From Xiphophorus maculatus (Eukaryota; Chordata; Actinopteri; Cyprinodontiformes; Poeciliidae): DNA of 64,000 bases. The DNA lies in NCBI RefSeq assembly GCF_002775205.1, contig NC_036464.1, forward strand, positions 930,001 through 994,000. Direction: 5' to 3'. This document shows, piece by piece, positions 10,670 to 23,024 of this stretch. Each line of letters starts with the position of its first letter. Within the stretch, counting starts at the first letter, position 1. The notes beneath the pieces are model-generated. The model saw nothing but the letters and a program-made list of their open reading frames with translations. It did not search any database and was not told the DNA's origin. The translations under genes and the position numbers were made by a program.

Positions 10670-13600
10670 TCACAGTCCTCTGTGGTAGAACAAGGTTTGG
10701 CCCGACGCTCCGGCCTGCAGCTCCTCCTCCACGCTGTCCCGGTTTATCTGTGAAACGAAGCCGGAGTCAGTTTGGAAAACCTCAGAGCCGATAGGAAGCA
10801 GAAAATCCCAAACCTCACCGTTCCCACCGGCGAGAAGAGGCTGAAGGAGACGGGGATCATCGTTCCGAGGACGAGCGCCGCGCTGATGTGGCGACACGGT
10901 GCCATCAGCAGAGAGTTCCTCTGGAAAAATCCTCTCCTGCAAAAAGAAAACAGATTATATTTCTGTTCAAATGTGGTTGAAAATACCAGCCGGTTGGATA
11001 TTTCCACAGGATTTAAACTAAGGCTGAAACAATTTATCGGATCAATTGAAATAATCAACTAATTTAGTAATTAATTAATTGTTTAGTGGAGTAAACAGAC
11101 TCAAAAGCTATTTGCTAGAAGAAAAAAAAACCATTCAGAGCAATAATTAAGCAAAAACTATACAAAATACTGTATATATATAAATTTTGGATTTAAGATT
11201 AGAAACATTTATCTGTAAATAGTTCACAACAGTTTTAGCTTCAGGTAAAATAATAAAAAAAAACATTTAAGCACCTTTTGGTAACCAATTGTTAAGTTAA
11301 TCCTGCACTGTATTAATGTTTTTAGCTGCAGATTCATCCTCTGCTACAAATGATCAAACGTAATCTAAAGGAATTCTGCTATTTTAGACAATAAAATTTT
11401 ATTTTCTTATATTTGTCTATTTTAAATGCATCTCTAATATTGCATAAAGAAGTCTTAAGTGATGTAAAATCTGCAAAATGTGCCAATTTTTTCCTATCAA
11501 AATGTTTGTCATAATCAATAGAATAATCTATTGATTACAAGCTGCAGCCCAATTTTCCACTGTAAAATTTCACAATTTTTTTTAAAGACCCCAAACAAAG
11601 AAACTGCTAGTTCTGCTTTGTCTTTACTGTACTTTTTTGATGACATCACAAAAGGCACAAAAATTGACAGATCCCAAAAAAAGAAAAAAGTGCTGCTGTA
11701 GTTTTAACTGTGAAATAATGTGGAAAGCTTTACAGTAAAATAGAAAAACTGAACCCGGGATGATGTTCTTCCTCAGATAGACTCCATCTAAAGTGATTTT
11801 GACTGATTTTATAGAAAACGTTAGCCAGTAACTTCAAAGAAAAACTAGTAATGATATAAAAATAATAAAAATCAAACTCACTTTTGTAAGAATAAAACCA
11901 GCAGGTTAGGAACGGCAGCAGTCGTCCCAAACAGCACCGCCCTCGACAGCGCAGTTTCCCACACGGCCTAATTAAAACAAACTTTTAATTCTAAAACTGT
12001 TGCATTAAAATGCTTTTTTCATTTATTTTGCTGCTTTTTTAACCTTTGACGCTGCTGCTTTGGAGACGCCAGCAGGGTTTCCGTTACAATCGAACACTTG
12101 GATCCCTGTTTCTGTTTCCTGGTGTCTGACGGTGAGAACGTTGAGGAACGCCAGAGCAGCTGAGGGAGGTGAAGGAAAAGATCATGAATCCACAGCGGGA
12201 AAGAGTCAGGAACACAGGAAAACAAACAAAAGACCCACAAAAAACATCAAAAACACACAAAACATCAAAAACACACAAAACATCAAAAACACACAAAACG
12301 TGGCCACACAGGATTCACAATACTTTGACCTTTTTGAATTCTGCATCTAAAAATTATGAAAGTATGAAAAAATAAAACTACTGTAACCAATAAAAATAAA
12401 ACAAAATGTTTTTCCATTAATAACTAAAAACTAGCAAACACACACTATAAAAACTAATAAAAACTAACTGAATTTAGACAAACAAAATGTCAATGAAATA
12501 AAACTGAAACTACAACGAAAAACCCAAAACTATTGTAACCCTGGTTAAGACGCAATATAATTTGCACATGTGAAAAACAAGTTTTTAAAACTTTTTACAT
12601 GTGAGAGATTCTCCCATCTTATTTGTTCTTCATGTTACTTCACATTATTATTAATGTATTACTGTACATTTTCATATTTACTCAGCTTTTAAAATGTGAT
12701 GTCCCATGCGGGATGTGATCCTAGACATCACAAATTCAGACATTTTTTTGCGGCTGAAGCCTAATTTGAGGACAGGAGCTTCACCTGACAGCGGAATGGG
12801 GAGAATCGACCTGCAGAGCGTCTGCAACGGAGGGCTTCTTATGCGGAGCCTGTCGATAAAAATCTGAGGAAGAGCCTAAAATAATAAACACAGAACATCC
12901 AATCAGCAACTCCTCAAACTGCTTAGCTTTCGGTGACGAACTCTGCAGTGAAAAGCGTTACGCACCCCAGCACACGTCGTGTAGGAAACGGTTCCCGCGA
13001 TGACAAGAAGCTGCTGTAGTGACGTCTTCTTCTCCTGGAGACAAAGAGACGGTGAAACTGAAAAATCTGCTACTTTTGAGTCATTGTCAGATATTACAGA
13101 CTTTACCTTCTCTGTTGAAGAGTTTCTGTGCACGTAGCTGAACCCGGCGTTGTAACTCTGCAGCAAAAACTGAACAGCGAAATGAATGACTTCAGTTTAT
13201 CAGCATCAACAAACTCAACAAATGCAAGGCGATGCGCATCATTACCTGCCAGAACAGCGCCGCTTTGACTCCGCTGTGAGGCAAGAGACTCGCAACGACC
13301 TGGAAACAGGAAGAGGTCGCTCTTTAACAGCCGAGGAAATTAATGTAGGCTTTATTTTAATGTGAAGAGAAAGAATATTCACCAAAGAAACAAGCATGTT
13401 GCATGTATATACAGCACAAAACTATATGTAAAAGGCATAGTAATAAATTAATTGTGTAGATACAATTTGAAAAGAGTAAAAATTAGATGTGTAAATATGT
13501 ATAATGTTGGACATATTTGGATGAGATTTGGGTAGGATTTAATAAACCTTGTCTACTTCCTACAACTTTTTGAACTGGTTACAAAATTTAGATTTTTATG

Positions 13601-15867
13601 TTTGATTATTATGATACATTTTTTGTTTTCTTCTTAATTATTATTTTTTTTGCTCTGACATCTTACTTGTTCAAAATAAATAAAGATTTCATTTCATAAT
13701 TCTAATAATATTGATACCAAGTCTGTATCAGCATCTGATCGATACTTTAGTTTCAGTTTCCCTCTTGAAATTTTATTTTTGTATTGTAGTTTCTCGACTC
13801 TACTGTTAAAAAATTATTTTGTTTTAATTTGCTCTCAAATTATATATTTTTTGCACTTTATTTTGAAAACAACCCACAAATGTTTTTATTTTTCTACTGT
13901 TCACAAAGCATCTTGTGAACACCCATAAACTTTATCCAAATTCTGTGTTAGGTTTTAACAAAAAATTATTCTAAGAAAAAACACAAAAACACCTGAAGGT
14001 CATAAGTATTATGTTATATCAAACATAAATAATAAGTATCACGGATACAGGTGTTGTATTTGGTATCGGCATTAGGAACGTAATTCCCAAAAAACATCGT
14101 CGATCTTTTCAAACAAATAATTCTTTCACTCACTAAGTTGTAAATCTGTTTTTAATGTTTTCTAACAAAGGAATATCATGGACTGTTACTTTGTTAGCAA
14201 ACATAGACCTCAGGTAGTAAATACACTTACCAAAGGTCCTGATATTGGTAGATATGCTGGAAAGAAGGAGAAAAATAAAAGTCACAATTTTTTCAAACTG
14301 TACAGGAAACAAAATGAAATTTACTTCACATAACTAACTGGAGGTGTGAGGGTGGAGCGGTGAGACAGTGGTGAGGTGTACGGTAGAGAGAGGAGTGACT
14401 GGGTTTAAAGTTGGAGTATAAATACTGCAACACATTAACTAGTTTATTACACATTAATTTATTGAAACATCTCCATTTTGTATGTCAATATAATTCTGGA
14501 ACTGTTCCTAGTTCAGACTTGATCAAAATGTTTCTAGTTGTGTTGCTTTTTTTTTTTGGACAATTGTTCCCTCTGGAATGATGAGTAACCGTGGCAACAA
14601 GATATTGTTTTTCCAACCAGGAGAGGCTGATTAACGTCTTATAAGCATATTGTCCTTCCTTGACCAAGTTAGGATAAGTCTATGGGCTGCAACGAACATG
14701 TTCATTACATTTTTCTGAACTTAAACATTCTTAAAAAATGAGATTTTAGCTGTTTTAGGGTCTCTTGTCACTTTAAATCCAAATAAGCTGCTGCTGGCCA
14801 CGCCCTCCCCAACTCAACATTTACACTCGCACGTGAAAATGGCTGCAAACAGATACGCAGTTATGCAACCATACAGCTTTGAAAAGCAGAAGTGGAGCCT
14901 CCTGCACAACCAACAAGAACGCAGGAAGCAGTTTCTGGATGATAAGTCAACAACAAAGCAGCCACTGTGACGCGCATACAGCGGTAAAACCAGCTGACCA
15001 AAAGTGCTGGAGCTCACTTCCCTAACCCTTACACCACTAAAACATTTTTTAGAAATTAAATAAAAACAAAAAAACAACATTGCAGAATACATGTAATTTT
15101 AGGTTAAACATATAATTAACTCTAGTATAATAGATTCAGTTCCCAACTATTATTTTTTGTCCTTTAAAACTTTTACTGTCAGTAAATATAACATCTTATA
15201 GCAACCAAAGATTTATGGTTGCATAATTGCTCATGCCTACTAAAACTGAGAGGTGAATTTTGAATGTTTTGAGACAAAAATGCACATTTTCATTTCCTAC
15301 CTGGGGGGCGGAAAAAAAGTGGAAGAACAGCACCAGTACCAGTGTGGGAAGAAGACTGTAAACACAAGATACAATAAATATCATATGCAAAAAATCATTT
15401 TAATGAAAGTTGAGATTTGTGTTAGAGAATATGTGAAATATGATTAAACTTACAAGTGAGAGGTTCACTGCCACTTCATCCTGTCAGAAATGCAGATATT
15501 AAAGGTTTGCTATGTTTTTAACCACTTTACGTTCTTAAAACACTAAAACGCACCTTTTCACCCAGCTTCTCTGTACTTCCAATAAGAGAATGGGCTTTCA
15601 GTATTTCAGCCTGAGGAGAGCAGAGAGAGCAGATTATTACGCCCAGGCCAAGATCGCAGCAGAACTCCATAGTTACTGTTAAATCTCACATCAGAGGAGA
15701 GCAGCAGGGATGGATCCAGGAGGTAAAGCCAAGTCCTCAACCTACTGAGAAAAGACTAAAAAACAAAACAGGTTCAGTGTAACTATCATTAATGATCTGC
15801 ATGTTTAATCCCTGCAGTGTGCTGTTACCTGGCCTTGAGTTTTCCACTGCAGCAGATTAGCATCCAT
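10670..15867 (-). CDS. sfxn4: Sideroflexin-4, 14 coding exons
   Basis: Exons in transcript order: 15867-15829, 15755-15690, 15610-15554, 15480-15454, 15355-15301, 14256-14231, 13299-13246, 13157-13107, 13034-12966, 12875-12785, 12159-12044, 11967-11882, 10936-10819, 10747-10670. They sum to 933 nt (310 aa; human 337). All phases close with GT-AG ends. Matches to mammalian SFXN4 include QSFLSRL and LLDPS near the start, FRPPAYLP, AVWETALSRAVLFGT, MIPVSFSLFSPVG and the tail LFYHRGL. The protein is a multi-pass inner mitochondrial membrane protein needed for complex I assembly in mammals. The HPDT motif of serine-carrying sideroflexins is replaced by SSHTGT, in line with a non-transport role. 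Two exons are only 26 and 27 nt. The start Met aligns about 20 residues inside the human N-terminus; an extra upstream exon is not excluded. Confidence 0.92.
11016..11551. repeat. hAT-like MITE B (copy 1), sfxn4 intron
   Basis: One end reads 'aaggctgaaacaatttatc' with 'ataatcaactaatttagt'. The other end reads 'attacaagctgcagccc', which is an imperfect reverse complement. Further copies lie at 25031-25600 (interrupted) and 27961-28185. Terminal wording of this kind is common in non-autonomous hAT-type elements. No transposase remains. Confidence 0.65.
12238..12299. repeat. 19-bp minisatellite, three copies
   Basis: The unit 'aaaacatcaaaaacacaca' is repeated about three times in tandem within the sfxn4 intron upstream (minus sense) of the 116-nt exon. 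Open frames through it on both strands are low-complexity artefacts. Confidence 0.85.
12319..12545. repeat. AT-rich dispersed repeat F (copy 2), sfxn4 intron
   Basis: It repeats, in the same order and orientation, the phrases of the copy at 6600-7110: 'tttgacctttttgaattctg', 'catctaaaaatta' and 'actagcaaacaca'. It is non-coding. Confidence 0.5.
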
Positions 15868-16605
15868 AAGGAAGAAAAAATAAAAGTTTACAGGAATTAA
15901 AGTAAAACAACCCACTGAAAAATAATCCTATAAGCATGCCTTTCTCATGCTTCTGAGGTCAAGATGTTTAAAACGAGACTTCCGTTTTAGTCACGTGATC
16001 AGCGCTGTGGGTGGGTACGTTCAAGATGCATTCAAAAAATAGAAAATAACAGAGATATGAAATGTTTTATTTTTAGATCACACACTCCGGTTCAATATAT
16101 CAATAAGTAGTTAGGTAATTATGCGAAACTGATATAATTTAAATAAAACTGGGAAAATATTACATGTATTAGATAAATTAAGACATTCCAACATTTAAAT
16201 TATTTATTAGATATATAATAAAACAAGAAAATAATGGTGAATCCATATTTGTTTCTTGCATAGTCCTGTTTGTCAGTAAATCACGAATTAATTTCATATC
16301 CATCATAGTCAGTGTTAACAATATGATTAATCCTGACTTCAACGCGTACTTCAACAAACATGCCCCTCTCAATATGGCGTCGACGTTAACGTACGAAGTT
16401 CTGAAGAGCACCTGAAGGCAACATGACCGACAGACGCCCTTTTTTATTCTTAGGGAAATCCTTATTTCGTGTTAAATCCTTTACTGCAATATAATTTTTC
16501 AAAGTGTAACAAAATATATTTATTTATTTTATTTTATTGGTTTTAATGACTGATTTGTGTCCCGCACGTGGCTCAAACCGCCCTCCTGTTGTCACATAAT
16601 CCAAC
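15868..16605. promoter_or_regulatory. Head-to-head sfxn4 / prdx3 promoter interval
   Basis: The two start codons point away from each other across 738 bp. The interval contains E-boxes CACGTG at 15992-15997 and 16565-16570. YY1-like AATATGGCG sits at 16371-16379 and AACATGGCGGCC overlaps the prdx3 start at 16604-16615. No TATA box stands out. Both products are mitochondrial, so a shared bidirectional promoter is a reasonable inference, though a separate promoter for each gene is also possible. Confidence 0.55.
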
Positions 16606-19600
16606 ATGGCGGCCACCGTTGGCAGACTGCTTAGAACCTCTGTGAGTAAAAGTCTTCATTTCCGTCAGCTTAGGTTGTTTGCTCGCTCTGTTTACCTCAG
16701 TTTGCTGCACAGGAAGCAGAAATAAACTCATGTCAAGAGAAGTTTTTAATTAATTTGTTCACAAACGCGTTAATGTGCTGCGTATATATCCAAATTTACC
16801 AGTGTGTTTCCAACCTCTGGTTCGCGGGCGCTCCATGCGAACATAAAAAAACATGTTCAAATTTATTGGTTAATTATTTGTAAATGTGCGCTATAATTAT
16901 GTATTTTGGCTAAACGTTTAAAAGAGTTGTGTGACTTTATTTGAGCAGTAATTGAAATAGTTTTCAAATGATGCCAAGATCAAGATGAAGGTTAAAATAA
17001 GGTCAAAAACAGTGAAGTAATTACTTTATAAGATATTTGGCACAGGTTTTACATTTGTTAAAATGTCTCAACAAAGTCAATAAAATGAAGACAATTTGTC
17101 CCTCAATTTACATTGAAACTCATGAAAATTTGTTACCTAAAATTACAAAAAATCATAGTTGTGTTTTCTTTATTTGTATACGTTGTTATTAAAATGTCAT
17201 AATTAAGTTAAGAAGTAAAAAAATAAGACGGACGTAAATAGTTGGCAGTTGGCAGCATAAATCCTTGGTAAACTGACTTACTTTTTTTCTTGCTCATTAA
17301 ATGCATCCAAACTAAAAACCTTTTTTGTTCCAGTTCTTCAGTAATTTATATTTTCACGTATTTATTATTATCTTGTAGGTTCGGGTTGCAGCTGGAGGGC
17401 TGAAAGTTGCAGCTGCTTGCCAGCATGGAGTTGGCGGCGCTGCCAGGGTCCTTTCTGCTCCTGTTCTCCAGAAATCCTTTTTCTCCACCGGTAGGTATCG
17501 CATCACTAACAACGTCCAAGAGTCAATATTATCAATATTATTCTTTCTACTGCTGATGATTATTAAACAGACTTATTGTTTTAGTCCTGCAGATGAAATT
17601 AAACCAGAGCTGTTTGTTTAAACCAAACACGGCTCTGTTAGGCACGGTGGTGGCAGTGTGATGATTTGGAATAGTTTTGCAACTGTTTTTCTTATTTTAG
17701 CTTTTAAAGCAACCAAAAGCAGAAATTTACAGCTGAATGGTGAATAAACAACTAGAGGATTTAATGATTGTACGTCATTTAGCTTTTTATTTCTCAACTG
17801 GTATCAAACTACAGATTAAATTGTATTTTTCTTACTGTCAAAGTTTATTTTTCGGTCTTCTAAAACTAAAACATCAATTAGCAAAAACCTGATAGAACTC
17901 TGTACCTATAGCAAGAATTTACTAACTGTGTAAGATTTATTTTTCTCTGCTTCAAAAAGATTGAGCAAATTAAAATTTTTAGTGTGGGGGGGGGGGGGAA
18001 TATATCTTTTCATATCAAATAGTTGCTGATTTCTGGTTTACAGCGAGAGCTGTTGGCCGAATCTCCAGACAACAGAGTAAGAATCGTTTGACGTTTTGTT
18101 TATCAGGCTCCTCCAGATGGGCGGCCGCCGTCACTCAGCCGGCGCCTGGCTTTAAGGCCACAGCTGTCCACAACGGGGAGTTCAAGGACCTGAGTCTGGC
18201 TGACTTCAAGGGAAAATACCTCGTCCTTTTCTTCTACCCTCTGGACTTGTGAGTATTTGTGAAAAAAGCCCAACTGGGTTTTCAGATGTGAAGATGAAGA
18301 AATGGAGAGAACTAAAACAATTTGTTATTATTGGCATTCGGTTGAAAAGATTTATCGTGATTAATCGATAAAATCAATTTATCGTCCAGCTGTAGTTGAG
18401 CTCCAACAGGACGTGACTCGACTTTTTTGAGCTGTTAATTAATAAAGTCAAATTTCTTTTAAATCACATTTGATATTTACAGCATTTTTATAACAACTGA
18501 AATTAACATCGTTACTTGACTGTGCTATAAAAGTATACTATGCCTGGAAAACATAATACTGCACCTTTAATTTGTATGACACTGAATGAGGAATGACTTC
18601 CTGCTTAAAATTGTTAGTTTTTTTTGGAGACGTTTGTTTGCTCCAGCAGAGCAAAATCTGGAAAACTCTGAGCTGCTCTTGTATTTATTTGTTGCACATA
18701 TACAAGCTATCATCTATATGTCGTTAGCTCAGTTAGCTTAACAGATAAAACCTGCAAAACTCAAAATATAAATACATTCACTTTTTATTGGATTGTTCAA
18801 TCAGATATAATAATAATAATTAAAACATTAAAAAAGAAAAATTCAAGTTTTTCCTGCTAGCATCACGTTAAACTGAGCTAAGCTATACTAAGATAAGCTA
18901 AGATAACTTTCAGCCATTTGTTAGCTTAAACAAAATAGTTATATTTGATATTTTATTTTGTAACAACTTAAGTTAACATAGTTTCTTGATTGTGCCTGGA
19001 AAACACGTCGTACTTCCCCTTTAATTCCTGCGTTTTTGCTGTTTTCAGTACGTTCGTGTGTCCGACGGAGATCATCTCGTTCAGCGACAAGGCCAAGGAG
19101 TTTCACGACGTCAACTGTGAGGTGGTGGGCGTGTCTGTGGATTCTCACTTCACCCATCTGGCCTGGATCAACACGCCACGAAAGGTGCAAATCACTCTGA
19201 CAATACGCAGAGACTGTAGCGCGTGTGTAGATGAATATGTGTGTCAGCGGCTTTTATTGACGTTCCAGGCTGGAGGTTTAGGAAACATCCACATCCCTTT
19301 GCTGTCGGACCTCAACAAGCAGATCTCCAGAGACTACGGGGTTCTGCTGGACGGCCCGGGAATCGCACTGAGGTGAGCTCACTGTATCAGGAGTTATACC
19401 TGTAAACATCTTTAACTTCTTTTGTTATCATACTTTGTAGCAAAATACTAGTTTCAAGCAAGCAGAAACGTCAACATATTTTGTGTGAGGCAAACTGTGA
19501 AGAGGAAGTAAAATTATACGTAGATTTCCATATAAAAATACCCATAAATAAAGTCCAGTTTCCTTCAGAGGTGATTTGATTTGTAAATAGTCCAGCTGTG

Positions 19601-22600
19601 ATTAATTTAATCTCAGTACAAGTCCAGATGTTCAGTGAACATTAGAGAACAAACTGGATCAGGAGGAGGAGTACAAATCAGAGTTAGTTTATGAAACGAA
19701 ATCCCAAGTTTTTAACATCTGTTTAGTCCATCCGGTTCAAATTTAAAAAATACTTTATTCAGCCAAAAGGGAAAATAAATCAACAGTTAATTAACTAATT
19801 AATTGATGAACATCAACTTCAGTTTGTCCACAAACAAACAGCTTGACTTTGGTTCAACTTTCTTCTCAATGAAGTTTTTAAATGTAAAAAAAGAAAAAGC
19901 TTTTTTTTTTTTTAAATCGTAACCAATTTTGGGTTTTTAATCTAGTGACTTTTTCTCTGTTTCTTTTCTTAAAATGAAATGACAGAAAAGTTTCAAAAAC
20001 GTTTCATTTCAATCATTACGGCGTAGTATTAGAACCAGAGTACGAAACAAATAAAATTATGAGAATAAACTCGAACAAGAATCATCGTAAAAAAAGTTTT
20101 AATACAAGAATAGTCATAATTAATACGAGAATAAAATTAGAATAAAGTCACGATATTAAGTGAATAAACTTACAATACTACTTTATTCTTGTAATGCTTT
20201 TTCTGAAATTTTTTTCAGACACAACACACTAAAAAAATACTTATTATAAATACAAGATGTTTGGTCCTGGGTTGGCTGTTATCACTTTAAACTAAACTAG
20301 AAATTTAATGGTGGAAATAAAAATCCAGATTTTTCTAAATTTACGTCTTCAGAAACAGCAAATTTGAGGTTAAATTATTGAAAATGGGCCTGATATTGAT
20401 GAGGGCACTCTGGAAGAAACTGCCGCTGTAGCACCGACCCAAAAGTTAAAGTCTAGACAGTTCATGTCCAGCATGTGTCTGCAGAGTTGTTGTGTTGGTC
20501 TAAAATACATTGAAATATGTGGTAAATACCTCTCTTGCCCATAAAAACATCCGATAATCTTCTGTTACATTGTTTTAGGGGCTTATTCATCATTGATCCA
20601 AACGGTGTGGTGAAGCACATGAGCGTCAACGACCTGCCGGTGGGTCGGAGCGTAGAGGAGACGCTGCGTCTGGTGAAGGCCTTCCAGTTTGTCGAGACGC
20701 ACGGAGAGGTTTGTCCAGCCAGCTGGACGCCGAAGTCGCCCACAGTGAGTATCTCTGGGAAAACTGCAGATCCCTACAGCACCTAAACATCCCTGATGCT
20801 GTCAGTAGGAGGAATATGGCAGGCGGTTTTAACATAAAATCAGTTTCACCACACTTACAAACCAGATATTTTAAGTTGGCTTATGAGTAGATGTATTAGA
20901 AAATGAAGATATCTCTAATTATATTCTGACTTGTATAAATGACAAATTTGCCTTTGAGTTGTATGGTGCTTCACAACATCACAGGTAGATAAATAATAAA
21001 ACATAAAATAAAATTTAATTTAATCAAAAGTAATAAAAAAAAAGTAAATTTGGCAGTAAAATATAAAAAATATGAATAAAAATAAGACATTCTTTATTTT
21101 AGATGCATCAATTTCCCAAAAACTCAAATTAATTACTAGATTGCTTTATGATTTGAAATATGTTGATTTATTATTCCTTCTAGTCAAAATATCATAGATT
21201 TATGAATCAGTTTGAAATTTCAATAAAATTATGAAATGCTTTTTGAAGATGCACCATTTTCAGCTTGGCAATGGGTTGACAGCGACTCTCTTAGCTTTTC
21301 AAAGACACTTTGATGCATTTTGTTCGTCGGAAGTGAATAAGCAGAAATTTTTGCAGACTTCTAAAACAGTCTTCAAGCTCTACATTGTGGCAGTTTCTGA
21401 CAATTTTGTGCAGAAAAGCCAAAATTGGACAGTTCAGTAACAACACGAGGCTCACGCACAATTCTTAATTCAGATTTCTAAAATTGTTATTTTGATGAGT
21501 CACATTTACAGCCACGTTATCTTATGTTGTAATTATGAAAATGACAAATCCGGTATTTTAATTTGAGTCATAATTATTATTCTCACTAGTCAGAATGTTA
21601 ATGCTGAGATCTTCAATTCAGAGTCCTGAAAGTCAAAATGTTTTTTTTTAGATATCTAGAATGTAATTTTACTAGTAGTCAGACGAAAGTGATTTTATGT
21701 TAAAACCTATAAAGTAATTTCCATTCCTCTTTTGGATTAGATTAGCTTTGAGTCAAGCTTGGCGGTCCATCAGCCCGTCTGCTTCATGTTTGGACGGAAA
21801 CCTGAACAACCTAAAAGCTGTTTTAAGCTCATTACTTTACCTGAGCAAAGGTTACAGATCTGCTTGGCTACAGTGTGACCTTCATGTTGGCCTTCTGCTG
21901 GAAGGATCTAAAAGTTAAATTAGGAGTCCTGCTGAAATTTCTTTTTTCTATTTTGCAATCAAAATCACTGATTTTTGTGTTGCTACTTTACAAATATATT
22001 CAAGAAATTTTTTAATATTTTTCCCAGTGAACAGCTTCCAAATTTCACATATAGAAGAAAAAAAGACACAAGCAGATTTTATTCCTTCAGGAAGTTAAAT
22101 GGCTCAATTTACACCATTTTCACAGAAGATAACTTTATTAAGTAAGGCAGCAGTGTCCTAGAAGAAACACTGACACCTGCTGGTGGGAGCTTATGGCCAC
22201 CGTTATAAAGTTACACAGTAAAAACATTTATAGCAATAATTTGGTTTATTTAACCTGTCAGAGAAAAAAATGTAGGTGTTAATTTTTCGGTCATATTTTC
22301 ACAATTTTATTCATCTATTTATAAATATCAGAGTTCCAAACTAAAGCTCTTACTCACAAGATAAATATTTAGTTCCCAAATAAATATTTAGCTTATATTT
22401 AGTTCCAAACTCAACATTCAATTTTCTAACTAAACCGTTAGCTCAGATCAAAACTATTTAGAAAGGAAGCTAAATATTAGCATCATTGACGCTCAATATT
22501 TTTGACCATTTGTGTAAAATTCGATTATGCTTTAGCGTTTAAAAAATCAGCTATTTTTATGCGAATTTCTGGGATCCAGAACTGAATTAGGTTTCTCCAC

Positions 22601-23024
22601 ACTGCATATCTCTGATCTTGTACTATAGAAAGTTCATAAAACAGTTTAAACGTTTTGATCTCTTTAATGATGGTTTCCATGGATACCTGATTGTCCAAAT
22701 TAAATGCAATTCAGATTTTCTCATGTTGTAGCAAAGCAGAAAAATCTTCTTGTTGGTAAATTTTCAGAATAATTTGCACATCATAGACAAAACACCTTTT
22801 CTGATTAGTTTTTATAATAAAATGTAAAATTCTTATCATTTATAATGAGTTGCATTGTTGCTTTGCAACATGAAGGTCCTGGGTTTGAATCCCAAAACTT
22901 TATTTTGTTTCTACTCTTATCAAATGTTCAGTGAGAGCAGCATAATGTCGTCTTAATTCTCATTCCTTTTCAGATCAAACCGACCCCTGAAGGATCGAGG
23001 GAATACTTTGAGAAAGTCAACTAA
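16606..23024 (+). CDS. prdx3: Mitochondrial thioredoxin-dependent peroxide reductase (peroxiredoxin 3), 7 exons
   Basis: Exons: 16606-16641, 17379-17490, 18107-18248, 19049-19184, 19269-19372, 20579-20744, 22974-23024 (747 nt, 248 aa; human 256). Residues 1 to about 54 are Arg/Ala-rich, lack acidic residues and form a mitochondrial targeting peptide. The peroxidatic cysteine is C101 in FTFVCPTE and the resolving cysteine C222 in GEVCPASW, so this is a typical 2-Cys enzyme. GGLG (144-147) and the C-terminal YF pair (243-244), the marks of eukaryotic peroxiredoxins prone to hyperoxidation, are both present. It reduces H2O2 and peroxynitrite in the matrix using thioredoxin 2. The start ATGGCGGCC is in a strong context. 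Poly(A) signal AATAAA at 23163-23168. The last intron (2.2 kb) shows no further exon. Confidence 0.97.
18468..18572 (+). repeat. MITE-like repeat A, tail fragment (prdx3 intron 3)
   Basis: It contains 'catttttataacaactgaaa' and ends 'tactgcacctttaa', matching the far end of repeat A. Only about 105 bp remain. Confidence 0.6.
18942..19024 (+). repeat. MITE-like repeat A, second tail fragment beside prdx3 exon 4
   Basis: It carries 'attgtgcctggaaaacac' and ends 'cttcccctttaa', the same end as the fragment 370 bp upstream. It stops about 25 bp before the acceptor of exon 4 (exon starts 19049). Confidence 0.55.

Noticed and set aside
12084-12375. Lysine/threonine-rich small frames over the 12.2 kb tandem repeat
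   Set aside because: They result from the 19-bp minisatellite and from reading the sfxn4 exon in other frames.
22849-22895. tRNA-like B-box wording 'gggtttgaatccca'
   Set aside because: No acceptor stem or A box fits; it reads like the remnant of a dispersed repeat in the last prdx3 intron.
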